A stretch of DNA of 64,000 nt, from positions 2,046,001 through 2,110,000 of the forward strand of contig NZ_CP046977.1 of the NCBI RefSeq assembly GCF_030408455.1, read 5' to 3'. The notes beneath the pieces are model-generated. The model saw only the letters and a program-made list of their open reading frames with translations, had not been told where the DNA came from and did no database searches. Shown here one piece after another: positions 1 through 7,895 of the stretch; within the stretch, counting starts at the first letter, position 1; each line of letters starts with the position of its first letter. This DNA comes from Corynebacterium atrinae. Lineage in GTDB: Bacteria > Actinomycetota > Actinomycetes > Mycobacteriales > Mycobacteriaceae. Position numbers and translations under genes: made by a program.

Positions 1-150
1 GGGTGCCGGCGGCCGAGGGGGTCAAGGCCACGCGGCCCTCGCTGTTCATCACTTCTTGTGGAATACCGATGCGCATACCTCTTCACAGTACTGAAGGAAT
101 ACCGTCGACTGCTTGGCAAGCGCACAGGCCAGTCCTGGCTTAACATCTCA

Positions 151-1302
151 ATGATGAGCCGACAGCGCAGTCCCCTTCTCGAGGTCATTGGGAGTTTCGG
201 CCTGCTGGGAATCACCGCCTTCGGTGGCCCGACGGCGCACCTGGGCTACTTCCGGGAAGAATTCGTCGCGCGTCGGTCATGGCTGAGCGAGCAGGCCTAC
301 GCTGAACTGGTCGCCCTGGGCCAGTTCTTACCGGGTCCAGCATCATCGCAGGTCGGAATGGCCCTGGGCTACCACCGGGCAGGTTGGGCCGGGATGTTTG
401 CGGCCTGGTTCATGTTCACGCTCCCTTCTGCGGTGGCGCTCGGAGCGTTCGGGATCTTCCTCGCACAAGGCGGTGCTGAACAGGGGTGGATAACGGGATT
501 GCTCGCTGCGGCCGTCGCGGTAGTTTTCCATGCGGTCAGCGGGATGGCGAGGGCGATGGCGTCGACCCCCGTGGCGGCGACGATTGCCGTGGTAGCCGGG
601 CTCATCGTCGTTGCGGTGCCGGGGTCGCTGACGCAGCTGGCGGTCATCGCCGGAGCGGGCCTCATAGGTCTGCTGGTCATGCGCGAAGAATCCACTCCGG
701 GTGTCACGCGGGGGGACCTGCGGCCCGTGTCGTTCCGCGCGGCCTCCCTGGCACTCGGCCTGTTCACGGCCCTGCTCGTTGCCGCTGCGGCCGTCGGCGG
801 TCGCGCTGCCGCCTACTTCCAGGCAGGTTCGCTTGTGTTCGGCGGTGGGCACGTCGTCCTGCCACTCCTGGAGCGCCTAACCGTAGCCTCCGGGTGGGTT
901 GACCAGGCCGAGTTCCTCGCCGGGTATTCGGCGGCGCAGGCGGTGCCGGGGCCGCTGTTTACCTTCGCGTCCTACCTCGGGGCGGTCGATGCTGGAATCC
1001 CTGGGGCGATACTCGCCACCGTCGCCATCTTCGCCCCAGCGGCGTTGCTCATGGTCGGCGGGATGCATTTTTGGGGTCGCTGGCGCCACCTAGCCGGGGT
1101 CCGCAAAGCCTTCACCGCCATTAATGCCGCGGTCGTGGGCCTGTTGGCAGCGGCACTGTGGGACCCCGTGATCACGCATGGCATCACCGGCACCGCGAGC
1201 TTGGCCATCGCCGTCACCTGCTGGCTGGCGCTGGCGTTGTGGAAGCTGCCGCCGTGGGCGGTGGCGGCCGGCGCGGCAGCGGCGGGAGCCTTTTTGCTCT
1301 AA
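151..1302 (+). CDS. chrA: Chromate transporter, ChrA family
   Basis: Predicted inner-membrane transporter of the CHR family, which exports chromate. The protein is about 383 aa, the usual length of the two-domain form, and is almost wholly hydrophobic. The N-terminal half carries the family signature: FGGP followed by HLGYFREEFV, then QFLPGPASSQVG. The second half repeats the pattern with VFGGGHVVLPLL and the AVPGPLFTFASYLG stretch. I chose ATG 151 because the match to the family begins just after it. The frame is open to the left edge, with a possible GTG at 58, so a longer N-terminus cannot be excluded. The stop overlaps the convergent gene by four bases. Chromate as the substrate comes from the family, not from this sequence. 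Confidence 0.85.
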   Translation: MMSRQRSPLLEVIGSFGLLGITAFGGPTAHLGYFREEFVARRSWLSEQAYAELVALGQFLPGPASSQVGMALGYHRAGWAGMFAAWFMFTLPSAVALGAFGIFLAQGGAEQGWITGLLAAAVAVVFHAVSGMARAMASTPVAATIAVVAGLIVVAVPGSLTQLAVIAGAGLIGLLVMREESTPGVTRGDLRPVSFRAASLALGLFTALLVAAAAVGGRAAAYFQAGSLVFGGGHVVLPLLERLTVASGWVDQAEFLAGYSAAQAVPGPLFTFASYLGAVDAGIPGAILATVAIFAPAALLMVGGMHFWGRWRHLAGVRKAFTAINAAVVGLLAAALWDPVITHGITGTASLAIAVTCWLALALWKLPPWAVAAGAAAAGAFLL

Positions 1303-1916
1303 AACAGCGACAGGGAGGTGGAGCGGTAGACGGAGCCGAAGGGGGCGTCGATACGCACCCACCGCCCAGTGGTGGATACCCGCAGGTGGCGGGGAATATC
1401 AATCGGGGCGGAGAAGCCCGGGATGAGCCCGAGCGAGGTGCATGCGAAGATCATGCGCATGGGGACCTCGACGGTGCCGTCGAGCGTGATCACTGCCTGA
1501 TCCAGCAGGCTGGCGGGCGGGCCCAGCGGCCCGGAAAACTGGCGGGCCAGCGCCTGGCCCTTGTCTGCCAATTCGCGCACGACCTGCACCGGAAGCGTAT
1601 CGACGATCGCGAAACCCGAGGCCGGCGGCAACGCGCCCGGCCAATTCGGGTCCCGCGCCGGACCTATGTCCTCGGCCTCATCCCGCAGTGCATCGAGCAA
1701 GTCGGTGGCGGCGACGACCGCACCGTCGCGCGAGGCGGAACCAGTGATCCGCCTGGAAGCAACGACCTGAAACGGAGTGGTGACGAAGACATCCACCGAC
1801 TGCCCATCAAGCTGACGGAAGCGGGCGGAGGCAGAAGCGTCGAGGCCGACGGCGCGATCAATGAGTGAGCGCAACCCCGGGCGGCCATCAACGATCCGCA
1901 GCGACTCCAATGTCAC
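1299..1916 (-). CDS. Conserved hypothetical protein, Rv2474c-like
   Basis: A soluble protein of 205 aa with no catalytic motif that I recognise. Its place matters: in mycobacteria a conserved hypothetical of this size (Rv2474c) sits beside the thioesterase Rv2475c and near the ABC-F gene Rv2477c, and the same neighbours occur here. The GTG start overlaps the stop of the upstream thioesterase gene (GTGA), so the two are probably translationally coupled. It has no signal peptide or membrane segment. Orthology is inferred from context and length only. Confidence 0.7.
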   Translation of the reverse strand: MTLESLRIVDGRPGLRSLIDRAVGLDASASARFRQLDGQSVDVFVTTPFQVVASRRITGSASRDGAVVAATDLLDALRDEAEDIGPARDPNWPGALPPASGFAIVDTLPVQVVRELADKGQALARQFSGPLGPPASLLDQAVITLDGTVEVPMRMIFACTSLGLIPGFSAPIDIPRHLRVSTTGRWVRIDAPFGSVYRSTSLSLF

Positions 1917-2371
1917 TTGTCGGACTCACCCGGCTCCAGCTGATCAACATCAGGCGAACGAGTAAGGATCTTGACTTCCTTCTCCGTGATCGAACGCGGA
2001 CGCTCCGTGTTCATATCCACCGCCACCTGCACGCACTCGACGATGCAGGCGACCCGACCCTGGCGATCCTTGATCTCCTGACGGGTGGTGAAGGAAGTGT
2101 TGCCGATCTCCACCACCTGGGTTTCAACGACCAGCTCGGTGGTGTCCGGCAGGACGGGCCGCAGGTAATCCACATCGAGGTGGCGGACGAACACCGCGAA
2201 ATCATGCCCGCGCGCCGTGAATTCATCCTCGGCGAACTTCAGACGCGCCTCCTGGGCTACCTCCACGTAATTCGCGTTCATAATGTGGCCATAGCGGTCA
2301 AAATCAGACCAGCGGACCGGAACCGTGGTGATGTGAAGCGGGGAGTTATCGTCAGCGGTCATTCCGTACAT
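1913..2371 (-). CDS. Acyl-CoA thioesterase, hotdog fold (4HBT type)
   Basis: A 152-aa single hotdog-fold thioesterase, expected to hydrolyse acyl-CoA thioesters in the cytoplasm. Residues about 20-50 read RWSDFDRYGHIMNANYVEV, the classic 4HBT/YbgC signature with the catalytic Asp (D of WSDFD) and the conserved His-xx-Asn. A purine-rich site (AAAGGA) lies upstream of the ATG at 2371; an in-frame ATG three codons later is an alternative. It lies between ettA and the Rv2474c-like gene, the same order as in mycobacteria (Rv2475c). The acyl substrate is unknown. Confidence 0.85.
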   Translation of the reverse strand: MYGMTADDNSPLHITTVPVRWSDFDRYGHIMNANYVEVAQEARLKFAEDEFTARGHDFAVFVRHLDVDYLRPVLPDTTELVVETQVVEIGNTSFTTRQEIKDRQGRVACIVECVQVAVDMNTERPRSITEKEVKILTRSPDVDQLEPGESDK

Positions 2372-2480
2372 ACGGGCGCTCGTTCCTTTCTGGCGTACAC
2401 GGGGTCGGTGCAGCGAATTGTCCGTGTTTGTCCACGTCCAATCTATACCTCTCGCCCGTGTTCCGACATTTACACTTCGC

Positions 2481-4151
2481 CTAGCGGGTCAGCTTTCGGT
2501 GAGTAACCCGAGACGGGCGAGCAGCGTCAGCGCCGAGGCGTTCGACCTTGTTCTTTTCGTAGTCTCCGAAGTTGCCCTCGAACCAGAACCACTGCCCCTC
2601 AGCCACATTGCCCTCCCAGGCGAGGATGTGCGTACAGGTGCGATCCAGGAACCAGCGGTCGTGGGAAATGACCACGGCACAGCCCGGGAACTTCTGCAGA
2701 GCGTTCTCGAGGGAACCCAGGGTTTCCACGTCAAGGTCGTTGGTCGGCTCATCGAGGAGGATGAGGTTGCCGCCCTGTTTGAGGGTCAGCGCCAGGTTGA
2801 GGCGGTTGCGCTCACCACCGGAGAGAACCTTGGACGGCTTCTGCTGATCCGGGCCCTTGAAACCGAACGCGGAGAGGTACGCGCGAGACGGCATTTCGTT
2901 CTGGCCGACGATGATGTAATCGAGGCCATCGGACACGATCTCCCAGACGGTCTTTTCCGGGTCGAGGTTCTCGCGGTTCTGGTCAACGTAGGACAGCTTG
3001 ACGGTCTCACCCACCTCGACGGCGCCGGCGTCGGGCTGCTCCAGCCCAACGATGGTCTTGAACAGCGTCGACTTACCCACACCGTTCGGGCCGATGACGC
3101 CGACGATGCCGTTGCGCGGCAGGGTGAAGGACAGGTCCTTGATGAGGACGCGGCCGTCGAAGCCCTTCTCCAGCTCCTTGACCTCGACGACCTTGTTGCC
3201 CAGGCGCGGCGGGGTCGGGATCTGGATCTCCTCGAAGTCGAGCTTCTTGTACTTCTCAGCCTCCGCAGCCATCTCCTCGTAGCGCTCAAGGCGAGCCTTG
3301 TTCTTCGACTGGCGAGCCTTCGGGGAAGAACGAACCCAGGCGAGCTCCTCCTTGAGGCGCTTCTGCAGCTTCTGGTCCTTCTTGCCGGACACCTCGAGGC
3401 GCTCGGCCTTCTTCTCCAGGTAGGTGGAGTAGTTACCCTCGTAGGGGTAGAGCTTGCCGCGGTCGACCTCACAGATCCAGCCCGCGACGTGATCGAGGAA
3501 GTAGCGATCGTGGGTCACGGCAAGGACGGCGCCCTTGTAATCGGCGAGGTGCTTCTCTAGCCAGAGGACGGACTCGGCGTCGAGGTGGTTCGTCGGCTCG
3601 TCGAGGAGCAGCAGGTCCGGCTCGGAGAGCAAGAGCTTGGCCAGGGCAACCCGGCGGCGCTCACCACCGGAGAGGTGGGTGACCGGCTCATCCGAAGGCG
3701 GGCAGCGCAGGGCCTCCATGGCCTGCTCAATCTTGGAGTCGACCTCCCACGCATCGGCGGCGTCCAGGTCTTCCTGGAGCTTGCCCATCTCATCCATGAG
3801 CTCATCGGTGTAGTTGGTCGCCATCTCCTCGGCGATCTCCTCGAAGCGCTTCTTCTTCTCGAAGATATCGCCCAGGCCCTCTTCCACGTTCTCGCGGACC
3901 GTCTTCTCTTCGTTGAGCGGAGGCTCCTGCATGAGGATGCCGACGGTGGCACCCGGGTCGAGGAAAGCCTCACCGTTGGAGGGCTGATCCAGGCCGGCCA
4001 TGATCTTGAGGATCGAGGACTTACCGGCACCGTTCGGGCCGACGACACCGATCTTGGCGCCCGGGTAGAAGGCCATCGTGACATTGTCCAGGATGACCTT
4101 GTCACCGATGGCCTTGCGCACGTTCTTCATCGTGTAGATGAATTCGGACAT
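2481..4151 (-). CDS. ettA: Energy-dependent translational throttle protein EttA (ABC-F ATPase)
   Basis: A 556-aa ABC-F protein with two ATP-binding cassettes in one chain and no membrane segments. It is expected to bind the ribosomal E site and gate entry into elongation according to the ATP/ADP ratio. Walker A motifs are GPNGAGKSS (about residue 40) and GPNGVGKST (about 360). ABC signatures are LSGGERRRVAL and LSGGERNRLNL, and both Walker B motifs end LLLDEPTNHLD or ILLDEPTNDLD. The linker is rich in Lys and Glu, as in EttA. The start MSEFIYTMKNVRK matches the family; in-frame codons up to 4193 are probably untranslated. It lies between ssb and the thioesterase on the same strand. Confidence 0.95.
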   Translation of the reverse strand: MSEFIYTMKNVRKAIGDKVILDNVTMAFYPGAKIGVVGPNGAGKSSILKIMAGLDQPSNGEAFLDPGATVGILMQEPPLNEEKTVRENVEEGLGDIFEKKKRFEEIAEEMATNYTDELMDEMGKLQEDLDAADAWEVDSKIEQAMEALRCPPSDEPVTHLSGGERRRVALAKLLLSEPDLLLLDEPTNHLDAESVLWLEKHLADYKGAVLAVTHDRYFLDHVAGWICEVDRGKLYPYEGNYSTYLEKKAERLEVSGKKDQKLQKRLKEELAWVRSSPKARQSKNKARLERYEEMAAEAEKYKKLDFEEIQIPTPPRLGNKVVEVKELEKGFDGRVLIKDLSFTLPRNGIVGVIGPNGVGKSTLFKTIVGLEQPDAGAVEVGETVKLSYVDQNRENLDPEKTVWEIVSDGLDYIIVGQNEMPSRAYLSAFGFKGPDQQKPSKVLSGGERNRLNLALTLKQGGNLILLDEPTNDLDVETLGSLENALQKFPGCAVVISHDRWFLDRTCTHILAWEGNVAEGQWFWFEGNFGDYEKNKVERLGADAARPSRVTHRKLTR

Positions 4152-4196
4152 TGTTCCCCTTATGTGTTGCTTGTTGGCACTGCCGGCACGCAATGC

Positions 4197-4805
4197 TCAG
4201 ACGTCACGCACAAGGGTACATGACCTCCCTCTCCCGGTTAGAAGGGAGGCGTCCCCGTCCCCTCGCCGGTCCCCTCGCCCACTGCAGCCGCCATGGCTGG
4301 GGGGGGCGGGGGCGGCGGGCAACGGCGGCAGCGATTCACTCGGCCGCTCCGCTGGGTCACTTTGATCGGCCACGATTTCGTCGTAGAGCGTGTCCGCCGT
4401 CTGGGGATCGGGAATGCCAACGTTGATGAGGTTCTTCTCCGCGTTATCGACCTTCATGGAACCGATGATGTACTTGTTCAAATCCAAGCCGACGCTGTTG
4501 GCGCGCATGAGAGTCTTGGAGCGCTTTTGGTTGTGCTCGTCTTCCCACTGGTGAGTGATCAACGTGCCGTGAACGATGACGGGCATGCCCTTGGACAGGG
4601 ACTTCTTGCAGTTGATGGCGAGCGGGCCCCAGACATCGACGCTCAAGAACATCTGGTCGATGTCGATCCAGTTGTTGTCCTTATCCTGCACGCGGCGGCT
4701 GGAGGCGATGCGCAGGCTGCACTTTTGGGCGCCGGAGCGCTCGAAGCGTTGGAGCTTGGGATCGTGGGTGAGGTTGCCGATGATGGTGGTGGTCGTATGA
4801 GCCAT
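4197..4805 (-). CDS. ssb: Single-stranded DNA-binding protein (Rv2478c-like), 3' end apparently frameshifted
   Basis: An OB-fold SSB. The N-terminus carries IIGNLTHDPKLQ and, at about residues 45-75, the strand region with WIDIDQMFLSVDVWG and KGMPVIVHG. It is the second SSB type that neighbours ettA in mycobacteria (Rv2478c). As written the protein is 202 aa with an Arg/Gly-rich tail. A run of eight G (4299-4306; C on the coding strand) precedes that tail. With one base fewer the protein would end at 4238 as GTGTPPF. A Pro-Phe end is the hallmark of the SSB tip that recruits partner proteins, so either the run was miscounted or it slips. The ATG at 4805 follows a purine-rich site. Confidence 0.85.
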   Translation of the reverse strand: MAHTTTTIIGNLTHDPKLQRFERSGAQKCSLRIASSRRVQDKDNNWIDIDQMFLSVDVWGPLAINCKKSLSKGMPVIVHGTLITHQWEDEHNQKRSKTLMRANSVGLDLNKYIIGSMKVDNAEKNLINVGIPDPQTADTLYDEIVADQSDPAERPSESLPPLPAAPAPPSHGGCSGRGDRRGDGDASLLTGRGRSCTLVRDV

Positions 4806-4895
4806 GGTGATATCCCCCTGGGTGGTGTTTGTGTTGACCTGGCACCACCCAGGGTGACAGGGCGGGGGGACGGTGACTACCGGGGCGTCGATAAG

Positions 4896-4935
4896 CTGTG
4901 GATAACCGCCTGACAAGGCGGAACGTTATCCACAG
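4896..4935. other. Hairpin carrying two inverted perfect DnaA boxes
   Basis: An 11-bp perfect inverted repeat (CTGTGGATAAC / GTTATCCACAG) encloses a second stem (CCGCC / GGCGG). The outer arms are each an exact consensus DnaA box: TGTGGATAA at 4897-4905 and TTATCCACA at 4926-4934. It lies ten bases downstream of the CopD-CtaG stop codon, so it may simply terminate that transcript, but no T-run follows on either strand. An 11-mer repeat of the region (CGTCGATAAGC) abuts it at 4886-4896. Confidence 0.5.
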
Positions 4936-4944
4936 AAGTAGCCT

Positions 4945-7035
4945 TTAGCGGGCAGAGGGGTTGCCCAACTCATCGTCGGTGACGTATCGTCCGGCGCTCA
5001 TCTGGGCGAGCATCTGGTTATAGGCCTCGAAATCATCATCTTCACCAGCATCAACGCGCCGGTCGTACTCCGTTTCGATGACTCGATCCTCCCGCCGCCA
5101 CTCAAAGAAGAGAATGAGGAACACCAGACCCAGCGGGAACGACCCCGAGGCCCAGCCGATGCCGCCGCCGACGCGCTGATCCTCCAGCAGGTTTAGCTCC
5201 CACGGCAGGCCGAGGGACATGTAGAAGTCGTAGCCCATGATGGTGGTCAGCTGCATGAGGTAGATGCCGGCGAAGAGGTGGAAAGGCATGGAACCCACCA
5301 GCCACGCGAGGCGGATCGCGGCGGGGCGTTGGACGGGCAGCGGGTCCTTGCCCACGACCTCCCAGAAATAGAGGTAGCCGGAGAACAGGAAGACCCAGTT
5401 CATGATGAGGTGGCCGGCGTGCTCGGAGATCATCACCTCATACAACGGAATGATGAGGTAGAGGATGTAGAAGAAGAAGAGGAACTGCGCGAGGTTGACC
5501 ACGGGGTGGCTGAGGAACCTTAGCCAGGGCGACTGCGTGTAGGCGTAGACCATGTCGTGGACACTGGGTTGGCCCGGCTCCCCGGGAGCGTAGGCCCGCA
5601 TGATCAGGGTGAGCGGGCAACCGAGCGCCAAGAAGAGCGGCACAACCATAGACAAAATCATGTGCACGATCATGTGAATGGAGTAGGCGGCACCCATGTT
5701 CATTCCGAGCCCGGAACTCATGGTCTCCAACAGCGTGAAGGTGCCCAGCAGCCAAAACACGGTGCGGGTGGTGCTCCACGATCCGCCCGCACGCCGCACC
5801 CGCCACACTCCATAGAGGTAACCGGCGGTGAGCAAGAGAGCGATGGTGCCAAACATGACATCAAAACGCCACATGGTGAAGACGTTGAAGAAGGTCGGCT
5901 TCTCGTAGAGATCAAAACCGAGCTGGGTCGCCATGTTCGACAGGTTGGGGTTGCGCGGCGGGGGCGGCGGGGTCCGGCCCATCGTGATGGCCACGCCGGT
6001 GATTGCGGCCATGACGATCACCTCGACGATGGCGAAACGCATGAACAGCGCGGGTTTGGTTTCCAACTGCGGGATGGTCAACCTGCGGTGCACCCAACCG
6101 AACAGCCCGAGAACCACCACGCCCACGGTCTTGACGATGAGAATCGTGCCATACGTCGAGGTCAGCCAATCCGACCATTCCACCCGGATCACCGCGTTAA
6201 TGAGGCCCGACACCGCCATGACGATGACGGACATGAATGCCACATTGGAGTAGCGGCGCAGCCCCGTGCCCAGGTACGGGCCAAGGCGACGACCGTGCGC
6301 GATTAGCGCCATGAGCCCGCCGACCCACACCATCATGAAAATGAGGTGCCACAGGTAGGAGTTCGTACCCCAATCATGGTCGCCGCCGGAAGCCGAATGC
6401 CCCTCCATGCCCAGCGGGACGATCATGAGAATCGCGCCAATAAACAGGGGGAGCTGGCTGATCCACGAGCGGAAGAAGAGCCCCGCCACGCCCACGACCA
6501 GGGCAATCCCTGCAACGACCGCCCAGGCGCGGGCAGTCGCGACCTGTTCAATGGCCAAAGACCAACTGGCCACATCGAGGGTTTGTGCAAAGGGGGTACC
6601 GGAGACGTCGGAAAGCACCAGCGGGATCATGAGCAGGGCAACGAGGCCGAAACACAACGCCGACACCGCACCCGTCCGCGCCGCCAGGTGCCCATCAACC
6701 GAGAGCTTCGCCCGCACGAGCTGCGAATTATCGTTGCCCGGGATGGACGGAGCCATATAGAAGGACGAGAACATGAACGAGCCGACCGACAGCGCCGCCA
6801 GCATCCACCCCACCGCCCGGAAAAACGGCAACCCAATCGTCGTGATCCGCCCCGGATCCGGAATGCCCAAGGCAGCGAGCGAACCCGCGAGGAAACCATA
6901 GGAAATCGTCGCGCCCACCGCGCCGGCCACCGCAAAGAAAAGCAGGAAGAGAGGCCAGGTCGGCCGCGCCTTCAAGGCCTTCGTGGCACTGCTTATTTGC
7001 GCCCGCCCGTTGCCCACCACATCCGTATCTGCCAT
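4945..7035 (-). CDS. CopD-CtaG fusion membrane protein (copper handling / cytochrome oxidase assembly)
   Basis: A polytopic membrane protein of 696 aa joining two families. The N-terminal half (to about residue 350) resembles the CopD copper-resistance domain, with many helices and WHLIFMMVWVGGL. The C-terminal half (about 380-660) matches the CtaG/Caa3-assembly family, with YSIHMIVHMILSMVVPLFL, HPVVNLAQFLFFFY and MNWVFLFSGYLYFW. Such fusions are typical of Actinobacteria (Rv0102 type) and are linked to copper supply for cytochrome oxidase. I chose ATG 7035 because the longer open frame would run back through tRNA-Arg. The cytoplasmic C-tail is acidic. It reads away from the tRNA and toward ssb. 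Confidence 0.85.
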   Translation of the reverse strand: MADTDVVGNGRAQISSATKALKARPTWPLFLLFFAVAGAVGATISYGFLAGSLAALGIPDPGRITTIGLPFFRAVGWMLAALSVGSFMFSSFYMAPSIPGNDNSQLVRAKLSVDGHLAARTGAVSALCFGLVALLMIPLVLSDVSGTPFAQTLDVASWSLAIEQVATARAWAVVAGIALVVGVAGLFFRSWISQLPLFIGAILMIVPLGMEGHSASGGDHDWGTNSYLWHLIFMMVWVGGLMALIAHGRRLGPYLGTGLRRYSNVAFMSVIVMAVSGLINAVIRVEWSDWLTSTYGTILIVKTVGVVVLGLFGWVHRRLTIPQLETKPALFMRFAIVEVIVMAAITGVAITMGRTPPPPPRNPNLSNMATQLGFDLYEKPTFFNVFTMWRFDVMFGTIALLLTAGYLYGVWRVRRAGGSWSTTRTVFWLLGTFTLLETMSSGLGMNMGAAYSIHMIVHMILSMVVPLFLALGCPLTLIMRAYAPGEPGQPSVHDMVYAYTQSPWLRFLSHPVVNLAQFLFFFYILYLIIPLYEVMISEHAGHLIMNWVFLFSGYLYFWEVVGKDPLPVQRPAAIRLAWLVGSMPFHLFAGIYLMQLTTIMGYDFYMSLGLPWELNLLEDQRVGGGIGWASGSFPLGLVFLILFFEWRREDRVIETEYDRRVDAGEDDDFEAYNQMLAQMSAGRYVTDDELGNPSAR

Positions 7036-7146
7036 GCGACCCACCCTAATCACCTTATGACCTAAGTCATAGCCAGCGTGAAACTGGTCACTAGCTGGGA
7101 ACTTTTCTGCTTCCGGCGGATCGTGCGCTAAACTCTTTTCCGCACA

Positions 7147-7220
7147 GCCCCCATAGCTCAGTGGATTAGAGCATCCGGTTTCTACCCGGCTGGTCGCGGG
7201 TTCGAGTCCTGCTGGGGGCG
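7147..7220 (+). tRNA. tRNA-Arg (anticodon TCT)
   Basis: A complete cloverleaf. The acceptor GCCCCCA pairs with TGGGGGC, the D-arm GCTC pairs with GAGC, and the anticodon loop TTTCTAC gives TCT. The T-arm has GCGGG-TTCGAGT-CCTGC. CCA is not encoded. One mismatch closes the anticodon stem. The last 12 bases of the gene are part of a 16-bp direct repeat that recurs at 7680-7695. Confidence 0.95.
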
Positions 7221-7224
7221 CTTT
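7209..7224. repeat. Direct repeat, tRNA-Arg 3' end (attL-like copy)
   Basis: Sixteen bases, CTGCTGGGGGCGCTTT, spanning the end of tRNA-Arg. They recur exactly at 7680-7695. A duplicated tRNA 3' end is the usual footprint of a site-specific integrative element, so this is read as one attachment half-site. Confidence 0.75.
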
Positions 7225-7679
7225 GTCGTGTCTCGAGACATAGTTCCTACTTTGTCTCGGGGCATGACCTTTTTTGCGCGGGTTCAGGTCGGTCGAATCT
7301 GGTCGATTCGGCGGGAGTATCGGAGCTTCTTCTCCACTGATGCGTGAGACTTCTTGGGTGCCCCAGTATTTAAAGCCGCCACTGGCGGCCTCCTGTACCT
7401 GGCTGATCTTCGCTGATACCAAGGGAACCTACTGATCCGAGTTGTAAGGCTGCTAGCGGCTGGCCTTGACGTTTCCGTGGCCCCTTCTGATACTCGTCCA
7501 CACTGCGTGTTCATAGTGGGTGGAACGATGTCCCGGGACATCTGCTTTTCTGATCCTGGGCACGATGATGTTCCTCCCGTGGGAGGGCGGGGCATGCGGA
7601 ACAGTGTTGTGAGACATCAGGGCTTTATGGGGCGGAACGATCTCATGAGACATGCGGAACGATGTCACGGAATCAGACA
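7225..7679. mobile_element. Remnant of an integrated mobile element with iterated terminal sites
   Basis: This 455-bp insert lies exactly between the two 16-bp direct repeats and has no intact gene. It holds a family of about 20-bp sites starting GGAAC and ending GACAT: plus-strand copies at 7522-7541, 7598-7617, 7634-7653 and a decayed one at 7656-7675, and an inverted copy at 7228-7247. Several are internally palindromic around TGTC/GACA. Multiple repeated sites at the termini recall transposase binding sites of IS21- or IS481-like elements. The duplicated tRNA end recalls integrase elements instead, so the family is unresolved. No transposase or integrase motif could be read. Confidence 0.6.
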
Positions 7680-7695
7680 CTGCTGGGGGCGCTTT
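7680..7695. repeat. Direct repeat, second copy (attR-like)
   Basis: Exact second copy of the 16-bp tRNA-Arg 3'-end sequence found at 7209-7224. It closes the 455-bp insert. Confidence 0.75.
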
Positions 7696-7702
7696 CGGGC
7701 GG

Positions 7703-7791
7703 GTGCCAAAATTCTCTAAAATGCGTCGGGGCGCTCGGCGTTTCCGCAGGTCGCCGCAAATCAGCTTTTAGATTCTAGAGAATTTTGGCAC
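7703..7791. repeat. 89-bp element bounded by a perfect 16-bp inverted repeat
   Basis: GTGCCAAAATTCTCTA at 7703-7718 is matched exactly by its reverse complement at 7776-7791, with 57 bases between. It lies in the intergenic space just after the tRNA-Arg scar and 104 bases before the VOC gene. The spacing is long for a terminator, so a miniature inverted-repeat element or a protein-binding pair is possible. Confidence 0.6.
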
Positions 7792-7895
7792 TCGCGACGC
7801 CCAACCCTGTGGCGCAGCACACATTTCCAGGCGTAAAATCGCGTGGGCCTCCACTCCTGGAGGTCACCGATCCCTCAAGCTAGGAGCCCTTAACA

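Noticed and set aside
60..112. Direct repeat GGAATACCG near 60 and 100.
   Set aside because: Only nine bases and no other structure; compatible with chance.
3..143. Open frame of 46 codons running in from the left edge, ending just before chrA.
   Set aside because: Too short and without recognisable motif; the chrA frame is also open over the same bases, so neither can be trusted.
2418..3560. Long plus-strand open frame opposite ettA.
   Set aside because: It is the complement of a strongly conserved ABC-F gene; high GC content creates such long antisense frames.
7036..7422. N-terminal extension of the CopD-CtaG protein.
   Set aside because: It would translate through tRNA-Arg and the integration scar.
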